In this document: one piece after another, positions 18,239-28,038 of the stretch | How the letters are laid out: every line of letters begins with the position of its first letter | How positions within the stretch are numbered: position 1 is the stretch's first letter | From: Sphingobacteriales bacterium | GTDB taxonomy: Bacteria; Bacteroidota; Bacteroidia; Chitinophagales; Chitinophagaceae | Direction of reading: 5' to 3' | Length of the DNA stretch: 64,000 nt | NCBI GenBank assembly: GCA_016708305.1 | Contig: JADJGB010000008.1 | Location: 1,116,001 to 1,180,000 of the forward strand | Position numbers and translations under genes: made by a program | The notes under the pieces: generated by a model | What the model was told of the DNA's origin: nothing | The model's database searches: none | What the model saw: the letters and a program-made list of their open reading frames with translations, nothing else

Positions 18239-19515
18239 CCAATCACTTTCTCCATTTGTGTACTTCGACTACCTTTTACCAAAATGGTTGTATTGTCATA
18301 TTGTTGTTTACTAAACCATTCTTTAGCTTCTTCAGAATTTTCAAAATATCTGAATTCTGACTTGAAAGGGCTAAATGCCTTTCCAACCAAAACAACCTCC
18401 TGCCAATTATATTTTTTCAAAAAGTCTATTAGGCTCTGGTGCTCCAATTCAGAATCTGCTCCCATTTCGGCCATGGCGCCCAGCATCAACACTTTTTTGT
18501 AGGCCTCCATATTTGCGAAGTTTTCAATAGCGGCTTTCATGCTGGATGGGTTGGCATTATATGCATCCAGAATAATTTTTTTGGAGCCTTTTTGCATCAG
18601 CTGCGACCGGCTGTTGGAGGGATGGTAATTTTCGATGGCTTGTTTTATTTTGGGCAACCCGATTTTCATTTCTCGGCCTACTGCAATTGCAGCCAAAACA
18701 TTTGGTAAATTGTAGCCGCCTACCAATTGGGTATTGATATCTGTGTGATGAGCGTGGTCGTTTATTGACAGTTTTAAAAAAGGGTCGGAGGCCAAAATAC
18801 GACCGTTGATGTCTGCATCGCTTGTTCCGTATTTGATAATGTTGTAAATACCTTTGCTCATTTCTTGCAGATAGTCATAATCCCACATCACAAATGCAGT
18901 ACCATCGCGGCGTTGACGCAGGTAATCGAACAGTTCTCCTTTAGCTTTTTTTACGCCTTCCAAGCTGCCAAATCCTACAAGATGTGCTTTGCCGCAATTG
19001 GTTATTATTCCGTGAGTGGGATCAGCTATTTTGCAATAGCTCTCAATTTCTTTAAGATGATTGGCTCCCATTTCTATAACGGCTATTTCGGCATCAGGTT
19101 TGATTTTCAAAATAGTAAGCGGCACACCAATATGGTTATTTAAATTCCCTTCGGTGGTATAAACTTTAAAGGAAGTACTCAATACAGCATGAATAAGTTC
19201 TTTGGTCGTGGTTTTCCCATTACTCCCTGTTATTGCCAGAAAGGGGATATTTAACTGCCTTCGATGATGCCGGGCTAACTGCTGCAATGCCTTTAATACA
19301 TCTTTAACCAAAAAGGTTTTATTGGGTACCTCATACTCTTTTTCATCAATAATAGCACATTTAGCGCCGGCTTCAATTGCTTTTTGGGCAAAAGCGTTAC
19401 CGTTAAAATTGGGCCCTTTCAATGCAAAAAACAGGTCTCCGCGTTTTAATTTTCGGGTATCGGTTTGTACCGAAGGAAACTGGAGGTATAGCTTGTATAG
19501 TTCTTCAATGTTCAT
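18235..19515 (-). CDS. murF: UDP-N-acetylmuramoyl-tripeptide--D-alanyl-D-alanine ligase
   Basis: 426 residues, three-domain Mur ligase. The N-terminal domain begins QTDTRKLKRGDLFFALKG, which binds the UDP-MurNAc-tripeptide. The central ATPase has P-loop ITGSNGKTTTKE (about residues 95-106) and the motif VIEMGANHLKEI. The C-terminal domain includes DAYNANPSSM. MurF adds D-Ala-D-Ala to complete the pentapeptide precursor in the cytoplasm. Its stop overlaps the DUF983 start. Confidence 0.95.
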   Translation of the reverse strand: MNIEELYKLYLQFPSVQTDTRKLKRGDLFFALKGPNFNGNAFAQKAIEAGAKCAIIDEKEYEVPNKTFLVKDVLKALQQLARHHRRQLNIPFLAITGSNGKTTTKELIHAVLSTSFKVYTTEGNLNNHIGVPLTILKIKPDAEIAVIEMGANHLKEIESYCKIADPTHGIITNCGKAHLVGFGSLEGVKKAKGELFDYLRQRRDGTAFVMWDYDYLQEMSKGIYNIIKYGTSDADINGRILASDPFLKLSINDHAHHTDINTQLVGGYNLPNVLAAIAVGREMKIGLPKIKQAIENYHPSNSRSQLMQKGSKKIILDAYNANPSSMKAAIENFANMEAYKKVLMLGAMAEMGADSELEHQSLIDFLKKYNWQEVVLVGKAFSPFKSEFRYFENSEEAKEWFSKQQYDNTTILVKGSRSTQMEKVIG

Positions 19516-19520
19516 TTGTG

Positions 19521-19528
19521 CAAAATTA
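19521..19528 (-). promoter_or_regulatory. -7 box for murF (leaderless arrangement)
   Basis: TAATTTTG on the minus strand only 5 bp before the murF ATG. Transcription would begin at or next to the start codon. Confidence 0.5.
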
Positions 19529-19589
19529 ATAATTGAAGTGTGTATATTCGCCTATATTTTCATTTTGATTAAAATTATTAAGAAAAATA

Positions 19590-20072
19590 ATGATGTCTTT
19601 CAGAATAGGTTCGGGAATTGATTTTCATCAGTTTGCAGAAGGAAGAGATTTATGGATCGGAGGCGTAAAAATTCCTCACCACAAGGGTGCCATTGGGCAT
19701 AGCGATGCCGATGTATTGCTTCATGCTATCTGTGATGCATTGTTGGGCGCATTAAGTCTCGGTGATATCGGGTTCCATTTTCCTAACAATGACGACCGTT
19801 TTAAAGATATTGACAGTAAAATACTTTTGCAGAAATGCATGGAATTGATAAAAGAGAAAGGGTATAAAGTTGTTAATATTGATTCTACACTTTGCCTCCG
19901 GGAACCAAAAATTAAACCTTATGTACCTGATATGAGGCAAGCGATAGCCGGCATTGTGGAGTTAACGGTGGATGATGTTTCAATAAAAGCAACCACTACC
20001 GAAGAAATGGGTGCTATCGGGCGTGAAGAAGGACTGATGGCAATGGCAACGGTTTTGTTACAAAAACCTTAA
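19590..20072 (+). CDS. ispF: 2-C-methyl-D-erythritol 2,4-cyclodiphosphate synthase
   Basis: 160 residues. The zinc-site motif GIDFHQF is near residue 8. SDADVLLHAICDALLGAL is the family signature, and the conserved C-terminal motif is TTTEEMGAIGREEG. It converts CDP-ME 2-phosphate to MEcPP in the MEP isoprenoid pathway. Two tandem ATG codons at 19590 and 19593 are both possible starts. Divergent from murF. Confidence 0.96.
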   Translation: MMSFRIGSGIDFHQFAEGRDLWIGGVKIPHHKGAIGHSDADVLLHAICDALLGALSLGDIGFHFPNNDDRFKDIDSKILLQKCMELIKEKGYKVVNIDSTLCLREPKIKPYVPDMRQAIAGIVELTVDDVSIKATTTEEMGAIGREEGLMAMATVLLQKP

Positions 20073-20170
20073 AATGTTTTTTTGAAGAATATTTTGCTAA
20101 AAATAAATGTGTAATCAGCGCAGATTCTCATCTAATTGTTAATCCTTGTTCACCTTTAACGCTAAGGATT

Positions 20171-20178
20171 TATCTTTG
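20171..20178 (+). promoter_or_regulatory. -7 box for dut (leaderless arrangement)
   Basis: TATCTTTG, exact consensus, ending 5 bp before the dut ATG, with a TTG at 20146-20148 in -33 position. A leaderless or near-leaderless message is expected. Confidence 0.6.
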
Positions 20179-20183
20179 TCGCT

Positions 20184-20624
20184 ATGTCGAAACTGATGGT
20201 AAAAATAGTAAATAAATCCGGTCACCAATTACCTGAATATGCCACCTCAGGCTCGTCGGGAATGGATTTGCGGGCGTTTCTTTCCGAAAGTATCTTGTTG
20301 AAGCCTTTGGAAAGAGTGCTGGTGCCTACCGGATTATTTATGGAGCTATCGGAAGGTTATGAGGCTCAGGTAAGGCCCAGAAGCGGATTGGCTATTAAGC
20401 AGGGAATAACCTGCCTTAATACACCGGGTACCATTGATGCGGATTACAGGGGCGAAATAAAAGTAATACTCATTAATTTGTCTGATGAAGTTCAGACCAT
20501 CAATAATGGCGACCGCATTGCACAGATGGTGATTCAAAAAGTAGAAAAAATTCAGTGGAATCCGGTAAATGAATTAAACGATACAGCCCGAAGTGAAGGT
20601 GGTTTTGGACATACGGGTAAATAA
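20184..20624 (+). CDS. dut: dUTP diphosphatase
   Basis: 146 residues with the five trimeric dUTPase motifs: I SGSSGMDLRA, II PRSGLAIKQG, III NTPGTIDADYRGEIKV, IV RIAQMVIQ and V RSEGGFGHTGK at the extreme C-terminus. It removes dUTP and supplies dUMP for thymidylate synthesis. Followed after 14 bp by the DUF4292 lipoprotein gene. Confidence 0.96.
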   Translation: MSKLMVKIVNKSGHQLPEYATSGSSGMDLRAFLSESILLKPLERVLVPTGLFMELSEGYEAQVRPRSGLAIKQGITCLNTPGTIDADYRGEIKVILINLSDEVQTINNGDRIAQMVIQKVEKIQWNPVNELNDTARSEGGFGHTGK

Positions 20625-20638
20625 AACATAATTTAAAA

Positions 20639-21420
20639 ATGATAAAGTATTTTTCAATAGCTATTATATTAGTATCAATTATTTCCTGCGTCACACCTCA
20701 GCAGATACAAAAGCCTGTAGTGGTGAATCCGGAAGAAAAAGTAGAAATTGATGAAAATGAGAGCATTGCAACTGTTTTGAGCAAACTCAATAAAATTGAC
20801 TATAAAACCTTTTCGGGCAAAACAGAAGTTGATTAGGCGCAAAACAATAAATCGAACAGTTTTGATGCCAAGATTAATATGTACAAAGACAGCCTGATTT
20901 GGCTTTCGGTAATTGGCCTTTGGGAATAGAAGTGGGCAGGGGAATAATTACAAAGGATTCTGTAAAAATTATTAATAAATTTAATCGTGAATATATCCCG
21001 CGTAGTATTTCTTACCTGAAAGACCCGTTGGGTTTGCCATTTAATTTTTCTGATTTGCAGGATTTGATAGTAGGTAATTCGGTGTTGATAGAAAAAGAAG
21101 GCAGTTCCTACACCCGGCAGGGTAATGAATTGGTTATCAGTAGTCAGGGAGCTTCCTTCAAGAATTTACTCACTGTATTTCTGCCAAATTATTTACCATC
21201 AGTAAGTCAACTGGAGGATGTGGATACCGACCGAAAGATAACTGCTACTCTTAAATACGATAACTATAAAATGGCAGATAATCATTATTTTTCTACTTTG
21301 AGGAACATATTGGTAAACTACAAATCAAAAATTGACATACGGTTGAACTTTAAATCTTATGGTTTTGATAGTGAAATCAGCACTCCCTTTTCTGTGCCTG
21401 AAAGCTATTCGATGAAGTAA
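20639..21420 (+). pseudogene. DUF4292 lipoprotein, broken by a nonsense codon and a frameshift
   Basis: The N-terminal part (20639-20836) has a lipoprotein signal with lipobox SIISC and DUF4292-like YKTFSGKTEVD. TAG at 20834-20836 interrupts the frame, which then continues with NSFDAKINMYKDSLIWLSV. Near 20916 a single missing base (GGCC for GGCCC) shifts it into LGIEVGRGIITKDSVKIINK up to the stop at 21420. DUF4292 proteins are outer-membrane lipoproteins of unknown function that often precede an EnvC-like gene, as here. Two lesions in 90 bp make either a real pseudogene or a poor-quality stretch. Confidence 0.75.
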
Positions 21421-21455
21421 ATGGTTTTTTTGAAAAAATATATGAGGAAATAGTA

Positions 21456-23014
21456 ATGAGGAAGTACATATTTTGGTTGATGGTATCGTTATTGTTTGGT
21501 GTGGTTTCGTTTGCTCAAAAACGAGCGATAAAACCAATATGATAAACGAACGCAACCAGATACAACAGGAACTGAAAGAAATTCAAAATGCCTTAAATGC
21601 CGTGAAAGGGCAGCAAAAGGAAAATCTAACCCAATTGGCAGCGCTCAACAGAAAATTGGTTCTTCAGGAAAGATATATTAACAATATAGGAAAGGAAATT
21701 CATTTGATTGATGATGATATTTATTACAGTGCATTGGAAATCAATAGGCTAAAAAAACAATTGGATACACTGAAATCGCATTATTCACGCACGGTGGTAT
21801 ATGCTTACAAAAACCGAAGCAATTATGATTACCTGAATTTTATCTTTTCCTCTACTAATTTCAATGATGCTATGAAGCGTATAGCGTATTTAAAAAGCTA
21901 TAGGGATTACAGGCAAAAACAGGTAAATGACATAACCAAAACGAGTACACTGATTGCAAAACGCTATGATCAGCAAGTGGTTAATAAGAATAAAAAGAAA
22001 TCGGCTATTGAAAGCCGAGCGGACGAATTATCATTATTGGCAACACAAAAAGTCGAAAAAGATTCGGTAGTAACTCAGCTAAAATCTCAAGCGGGTGATT
22101 TGCAAAAGCAAATTACCAAAAAACAAAAAAGAGACAACGATCTGAAATCCAGTATTGCTGCTGTTGTCAGAAAAGAAATAGAAGAAGCCAGAAAGCTGGC
22201 TCGAGAAGATGCAAAACAAAGAGCCGAAGCGGATAGAAAAGCAAGAGCTGAAGCATTGGCCAAACAACAGGCTGAAGCCGAAAGAAAGGCATTAGCCGAT
22301 GCTAAAGCAAGAGGTATTACTATTACCCCTCCGGCCGAAGTGAATAAAGTAGAAGAAGAGAGTAGAATTGTTGGTGTAAAACCAACCGTTGTACCTAAAT
22401 CAACAAAAGTAGAAGCAGGCACTTCTACTGCTGCCCGATCAGTGCCATCTTCCGAAAATACCAATTTTTCTGCAAAAACTACTTCAGTGGCACCAGCAAG
22501 AAGCAGTACGCCTGCGACTGTTGCTTCTCCACCCGTTCCCAAGCCTGAAAATAAAGTGCCTGAGGGCGGTTATCTTAACTACAAAGCTGCAGATATCGCA
22601 TTAAACAGTGATTTTTCTCAAAACCGAGGAAGGCTGCCTTCGCCTGTGAGTGGTGTTATTACGCTGGGTTTTGGAAGATATCGGATTGAAGGCGTAGGCC
22701 CCGATGTGGTAGGCGAAAACCCGGGCGTTACCTATACTGCCTCAGTTGGATCACCCGTCAAGGCCGTTTTTGATGGTGAGGTTGCCAGTGTTTCAAGTAT
22801 TGCAGGTATGTCATTTGTAGTACTTAGGCATGGAAAATATTTTACAGCGTATAGTAATCTGGGCGCTGTAAGTGTTGGCAAGGGGGCCAAGGTCAGCCGT
22901 GGACAAACCATCGGCACCGTGGGTGTTGATGACGAAACAGGAAATGGTAAAATGGATTTTATCCTTATGATTGAAGAAAGAAATGTAGATCCACGCGTCT
23001 GGCTTGCAAGATAG
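21456..23014 (+). CDS. EnvC-like murein hydrolase activator, degenerate M23 domain (frameshift after signal peptide)
   Basis: An ATG at 21456 gives MRKYIFWLMVSLLFGVVSFAQ, a clean signal peptide. The main frame (21473-23014) joins it if the A5 run at 21517-21521 had six bases. The mature protein has a long coiled coil (about residues 25-260), a Pro/Ser/Thr-rich linker and a C-terminal LytM/M23 fold (about 390-515). The zinc ligands are missing: NPGVTY stands where H-x3-D is expected, YSNL for YxHL and KMDFIL for HxHFEI. This is the EnvC/NlpD pattern of non-catalytic activators of cell-separation amidases. Confidence 0.85.
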
Positions 23015-23017
23015 GTT

Positions 23018-25605
23018 TTAGGCGGAGTTCCTCCCTGCATTGATGATACCAAAAGAGCAACGCATTACTAACTTACCATAAATGTCTTTAAGTTCGGTCC
23101 CATTTTCATTATACTCGTCAATGGTGCGGATGGCATTTAATGCATACTGTTGTATTGTTACCAAAGGCAACACAATTCTTTCCCTCATTCGGATGGATAA
23201 TTTATCCACAAGGTAATCTTCCATTAAAGTATTATGGCCCGATAGTTTGAACAAATATTCTTTTGTAAGTAAATATTCATCATGTATCATCTGCCATATT
23301 CCACCAAACTTCTCATGTTTTTTCAGATACATAGTAATTGGGAAATAGGATTTTGACATAGCCATTTCACAATTATCCAAAAGAGTTTTGAGATAGAGTG
23401 AGTTATTGTATAATTTTTTCACCTCTTCAAACTTGCCAATGTATTCCATCTTTTTCAGGGCAGACCCCACGCCAAAAAAACCGGGTACGTTTTGCTTTAA
23501 CTGACTCCAGGAGCCTGCAAATGGAATAGCTCTCAGGTCGCTTAACGACAATGATGTTTGTGAAGGTCCTCTTTTTGCCGGACGGCTTCCGATATTAGTA
23601 TCGCTGTAAAACCGCAAAGGACTAACTTCATAAAGATATTCGGGAAGAAGAGGATGGTTTTTTAGTTTTATGTATTCATCAAACCCGTATGATGATAATT
23701 CCTGTAACAATTCTTCATCCTTACTGCTCATGGTTTGTTGGCGGGGTTTATAAATAAGATTGGTGGCACCCGCATTTAACAATTGTTCTATATTAAACTG
23801 CGCCGAGTCTATTACCCCAAAATTGGCGCTTACTGTTTGCCCCTGAATGGTGAGCTGGATTTCTTTGCTGGAGATGTTATTACCCATCGAAGCGTAAAAT
23901 TTGTGCGTTTTACCACCGCCTCTGGAGGGCGGACCTCCGCGCCCGTCAAAGAAAACCACATCAAACCCATACTGCCTTGTTATCCGTGTTAGCTCTTCCT
24001 TTGCACGGTAGATACTCCAGTTTGCCATCAGGTATCCGCCGTCTTTTGTGCCATCCGAAAAGCCGAGCATGATGGTTTGTGTGTTTTTTCTGTGTTTTAA
24101 ATGCTTTTTATATGCCGGCATGCAATACAGCTCCTGCATCACTGCCGGCGCATTTTGCAAGTCATCAATAGTTTCAAATAATGGGATGATATCCACATTG
24201 ATATGCTCCTCTGCGATACCGGCCATTTTGAACAAGGCGAATACCTCTATCACATTGAGCACACTGGTACAGTGGCTGATGATGTACCGGTTGCATCCCT
24301 GTTCTCCATTGCTTTGCTGAATAGCAGCAATTGCATGAGGAATTTGAACAGCATCTTTTAAAACTTCATTTTCAAAAATATCAGGATTGATGTTTTGATG
24401 GATATTGATAAGCCTGTTGATTTTTTCGTCATTACCTTGAGAAGAATAATCAGCGCCTAATATTTCCGGTTGAAACCTCGCTATCTCGTTCATCAATTTG
24501 ATGTGAATACTGCTGTCTTGCCTGATGTCTAATGAGGCGAAATGCAATCCAAAAACTTCCAGCCGGTTGACGAGACTTTGCACCATAGACACAAATAGTC
24601 CATTGTGCCGCTCATTGATGATTCTTTTATATTTATAAGTGTATTTCTTATTTCTGGCACACTCAATGAGGTCTTATGCCCTGGTATAAAAATATTATCG
24701 TATAATTTTTGTTCTAACGCTTGCAGTAGTTCTTCCACTCCATCAAAAGTAAGTCTGCGCCTTAGTTTGCGCACATCCATATAATAACATTTAATTATGG
24801 CGCCCCGTAGGGCATCGGCCACCTGAATGGTAGTACTACAGTTTACAAAGGGATTACCGTCCCTGTCTCCACCAGGCCAGAAACCCATTTTTAATATAGC
24901 ATGGTCTTCAGAAATGATCTCAGAGAATTGGCTTTTTATTGTATTCATGATGCGGCCTGCTGCATGGTAAAATACATTTTCCAGATACCAGATCAGACTT
25001 ACAGCCTCATCAAATGGTGTTGGCTTTTTCTTGTTGAAAAATGCTGTTTTTCCCAACTGTTGAAGCAGTGTGTCAATTTCAACTGCATCATTTTTAATTA
25101 GCGCACGGCTAAGGTCGTGAATAATGCCCAACACCGAACTTGGATAAAACTGAGTAGGGTGGGCGGTAAGTACCAGTCTAACTGTAAAATCTTTGAAAGC
25201 CTCTTTTAGTTTGTATTCTTTATTGTTTTGCAAAACATCTGCCAGCAACTGCTTCATTGTGCCCGGCCCGGTAAGGTCATGTGTGTTTTTATAAGAAGCA
25301 TCTTCCAAAGCATCAAAGAGCACCACCTGCCTTTCCACATATTGAATAAAACTGAACATCAGGTTAAGACGCTCTTTTTCATTACCCCCGGATGTGTGTT
25401 TGCTGAAAAATTCATCTACAATTTCGACCGGACTTTTTCTGGCATGATAACCTTCCTCGCAAAGATTTGAAAATAATGAAAGCAAAATCCCTGTCTTTTC
25501 TATCTTATGAAAAGGCAAAGAGGTGAAAAGGCTGTTATAAAGCTGAAATCGTGTTCCAACCTCATTTTTAAATTTTATCAAACTTTTGCTTGCGCTTATA
25601 TCCAT
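23018..25605 (-). pseudogene. ppc: Phosphoenolpyruvate carboxylase, frameshifted
   Basis: About 860 residues in two frames (24529-25605 and 23018-24592). The N-terminal half has the catalytic LTAHPTQ near residue 150 and GFWPGGDRDGNPFV. The C-terminal half has MLGFSDGTKDGGYL, FFDGRGGPPSRGGG and ends INAGRNSA, comparable to the QNTG C-terminus. Adding one base at 24674-24675 joins the halves as GHKDLIECARNKKYTY. The enzyme carboxylates PEP to oxaloacetate, refilling the TCA cycle. With all motifs intact a sequencing deletion is likely. It converges on the EnvC-like gene with a 3-bp gap. Confidence 0.9.
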
Positions 25606-26041
25606 TATTATTCAATAGTCTTTTTTGTTTGTTAATTGTTGCCGGCAAGCTGGGGTTGAAGATAAGATTTTTTTATAAGAGTTTAGGATTTTTGTAGCAA
25701 ACGGCAGTACTTATGGCATCGTCCCTTGCGACGCTCCATTCATTTGTAGTGCATCAGGCAACTGATTATTTAAGCAAGGCTCTTTTACTCCCTGTAATAA
25801 GCTATAAGGGCGCTGAAGGTGTAAGCCAACCTCCTTCGCCGAATACGCGCCACGGGTACATTAAAACTGAAGACGCTGCTGCTCGCAAAAAGCGGCGGCT
25901 TTTCTATTTCTTCGCAATGGTCGATTAGAAAAATAATTTCACTAACGCAATTATTTTATAGCCACCACAACGAAGAAACCGGGTTGCGGTTAATGACTAT
26001 TATTCTGTCAATTTATTTTTAAGTATCGTTGTAGTTTCAAA
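25606..26041. other. Gene-poor interval between ppc and terC
   Basis: 436 bp. The part at 25713-25928 is richer in G and C than the flanks and is open in several frames on both strands, but none begins with a ribosome-binding site or resembles a known protein. I see no RNA gene or repeat I can support. Confidence 0.4.
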
Positions 26042-26982
26042 TTAAGCTTCTGTGCTTTTTATCATTTTGGATGCAATCATTCCTCCAGCTAATGATAAAA
26101 CGATTACTACAAGAGACAACCACTCAGGTATTTCAATTTGATGAGAAATAATCATTTTTGTTCCAACAAATGCTAAAATTACCACTAAACTATAGCCTAT
26201 ATACTTAAATTTATCCAACATTCCTACTATTAAAAAGTACATTGACCTTAATCCCATAACAGCTAGTATATTTGAGCTAAAAACGATAAATGGATCAGCC
26301 GTAATTGCTAAAATAGCAGGAATGCTATCGATAGCAAAAAATAGGTCAGTAAGTTCAATCATAATTAATGACACAAAAAGTGGTGTGGCAAATTTAATTC
26401 CACCTTTCTTGATAAAAAACTTATCATTATACACAGTCGCAATTACCGGATAAACCTTTTTTATCCATTTATAGATAGCGAAATCTTTAGCATCCTTTTG
26501 TTTTCCATGGCTGAACAACATTTTCAAAGCCGTCAGAATTAAGAAAACTCCAAAAACGTAAATCATCCAACTGAATTTTGTAATCAATGCCACTCCAAAG
26601 AAAATCATTAATGCTCTAAAAACTATAGCACCTAAGACACCATAAAACAATACTTCAGGTTGGTATTTTTTGGAATGGCAAAGGAGGAGAAAATAAGAGC
26701 AATAATAAATACATTATCTATACTCAGGGATAACTCAATTAAATATCCTGTAATGTACTTTAATACAGCAATGGTAGGCGTTAAGTTTGTGGGATTGGCA
26801 ATCCATTCATTCTGAAATGAAAGGTAAATGATTCCAGAAAATAAGAGGGCAACAGTAACCCATACCCCTGTCCAGATTGCTGCTTCTTTAGTCTTAATTT
26901 CGTGCGGATTGCGGTTAAATACTCCTAAATCTAAGGCCAGTGCTATTACTATCACAGCTAAAAAAATGCTCCAAACTATCAT
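26042..26982 (-). pseudogene. TerC-family membrane protein, frameshifted
   Basis: Two frames (26632-26982 and 26042-26650) make one TerC/Alx protein of about 313 residues with eight or nine transmembrane helices. The family motif ELSLSIDNVFIIALIF is in the first part and a second, TDLFFAIDSIPAILAIT, in the other; the acids in these membrane motifs are thought to bind metal. Adding one base to the six-base T-run at 26666-26671 restores AIPKKYQPEVLFYGVLG. TerC proteins act in tellurite resistance or Mn export. Probably an intact gene misread. Third in a cluster with the zinc-ribbon and DedA genes. Confidence 0.85.
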
Positions 26983-27002
26983 AAATTATTTTGTAATAAA
27001 TT

Positions 27003-27251
27003 TTAAAAATCAAATAAATCGCCCAAAAAGCCTTTCTTCTTTTTATAATAATAATCTTTTTCTGAACGATAGTGTTCTTTGTCCTGATAAGTATTTCTTG
27101 GAGGCATAGGTTCTTGTTGAACAGATTTTTCTATAATTTTATCAAGCTCACCGCGGTCGAGCCAAATTCCTCTACAATCGGGGCAATAGTCAATCTCAAT
27201 TCCATTGCGGTCAGTCATTATTAAGGCTACATTACAAGTAGGACATTTCAT
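27003..27251 (-). CDS. Zinc-ribbon protein, TFIIB-type (zf-TFIIB)
   Basis: 82 residues. MKCPTCNVAL and YCPDCRGIWLDRGELDKII are the two CxxC knuckles and the flanking motif of the short bacterial zf-TFIIB family. The rest is a charged tail ending GFLGDLFDF. Function unknown. It lies 20 bp after dedA and 20 bp before terC in the same orientation, so the three genes probably form an operon. Confidence 0.85.
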   Translation of the reverse strand: MKCPTCNVALIMTDRNGIEIDYCPDCRGIWLDRGELDKIIEKSVQQEPMPPRNTYQDKEHYRSEKDYYYKKKKGFLGDLFDF

Positions 27252-27272
27252 GATTTTGATATTTTTATTTGA

Positions 27273-27919
27273 TTAATTATTTTTCCTTTTCAAAAATAGT
27301 TTTATGATTACAGGTGCCGTTACTGTCACTACTATGCCGATTAAAATATATTCTAAGTTTGATTTAACCCAGGAATTGTCTCCTAAGACATATCCCAATG
27401 AAGTAATGCTCCCTACCCAAATGATTGCCCCAATAATATTATAGGAAGAAAATTTTTTAAAATCCATTTCTACTGTACCTGCTATAACTGGTGCAAAAGT
27501 TCTTACAATGGGTAAAAAGCGAGCAATTGCAATGGCAAATCCGCCTCTTTTTCATAAAACTCATGTGCTGTCTGGACATGTTTTCTTTTTAAAAACCACG
27601 TGTCTTCTTTTCTGTGTACCACGTGTTTAAATTTATATCCAAACCAATAACCAAAAAAGTTCCCCAAAATTGTTGCACCTGTAAATAATGCCATCCAAAA
27701 GAATAAATTTGGAATGTGTCCGCTAAATGGATAAGGGACTTCATCGGCTGAGGCCATAATCATTCCGGAAACAAACAATAAAGGATCACCAGGCAAAAAG
27801 AAGCCAATTATTATACCTGTTTCAATAAACAGAATTATTAGAATCAAATATAAACCACCATTTTTCATTATCCAGTCGGGATCCATTAAGTGTTGGAGAT
27901 TTTCTATAATAGTTTCCAT
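27273..27919 (-). pseudogene. DedA-family membrane protein, frameshifted
   Basis: Two frames (27503-27919 and 27273-27467) make one DedA protein of about 215 residues. ETGIIIGFFLPGDPLLFVSG is the family N-terminal motif. Adding one base to the five-base T-run at 27548-27552 gives YEKRGGFAIAIARFLPIVRT, the conserved DedA F/G-x3-G-R-(F/Y)-x-P-x-(V/I)-R-T motif, before the last two membrane helices. DedA proteins act as undecaprenyl-phosphate or phospholipid flippases. Likely a sequencing deletion. First gene of the cluster facing tetR. Confidence 0.88.
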
Positions 27920-27937
27920 TTGTTATTTATTAACCCG

Positions 27938-27945
27938 CAAAAATA
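27938..27945 (-). promoter_or_regulatory. -7 box for the dedA cluster
   Basis: TATTTTTG on the minus strand, 18 bp before the dedA ATG; the palindrome at 27952-27988 starts 6 bp upstream and covers its -33 region. Confidence 0.65.
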
Positions 27946-27951
27946 GTAAAG

Positions 27952-27988
27952 CATTTTTTAATAATAGTATTACTATTATTAAAAAATG
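27952..27988. promoter_or_regulatory. Perfect palindromic operator, probable TetR site
   Basis: CATTTTTTAATAATAGTA, one central T, then its exact reverse complement: 18+1+18 bp with no mismatch. It sits between the divergent dedA and tetR promoters and overlaps the -33 region of both. Binding by the adjacent TetR-family protein is inferred from this position. Confidence 0.75.
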
Positions 27989-27999
27989 TAAAACTTTTA

Positions 28000-28016
28000 T
28001 AAATTTGCTAAATTTG
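28000..28016 (+). promoter_or_regulatory. Tandem -7 boxes for tetR
   Basis: TAAATTTG occurs twice (28000-28007 and 28009-28016), both exact TAnnTTTG matches, 11-20 bp right of the palindrome and 22-30 bp before the tetR ATG. Confidence 0.6.
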
Positions 28017-28038
28017 TATTCAAGAAGAAATAGTGGTT

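Noticed and set aside
22087..22542. 151-codon frame on the minus strand
   Set aside because: Antisense to the Ala/Lys-rich linker of the EnvC-like gene; its Ala/Ser-rich low complexity follows from that.
25713..25928. 71-codon frame starting MASSLATLHSF
   Set aside because: No ribosome-binding site, no domain, and equally open frames exist on the other strand; reported only as a composition anomaly.
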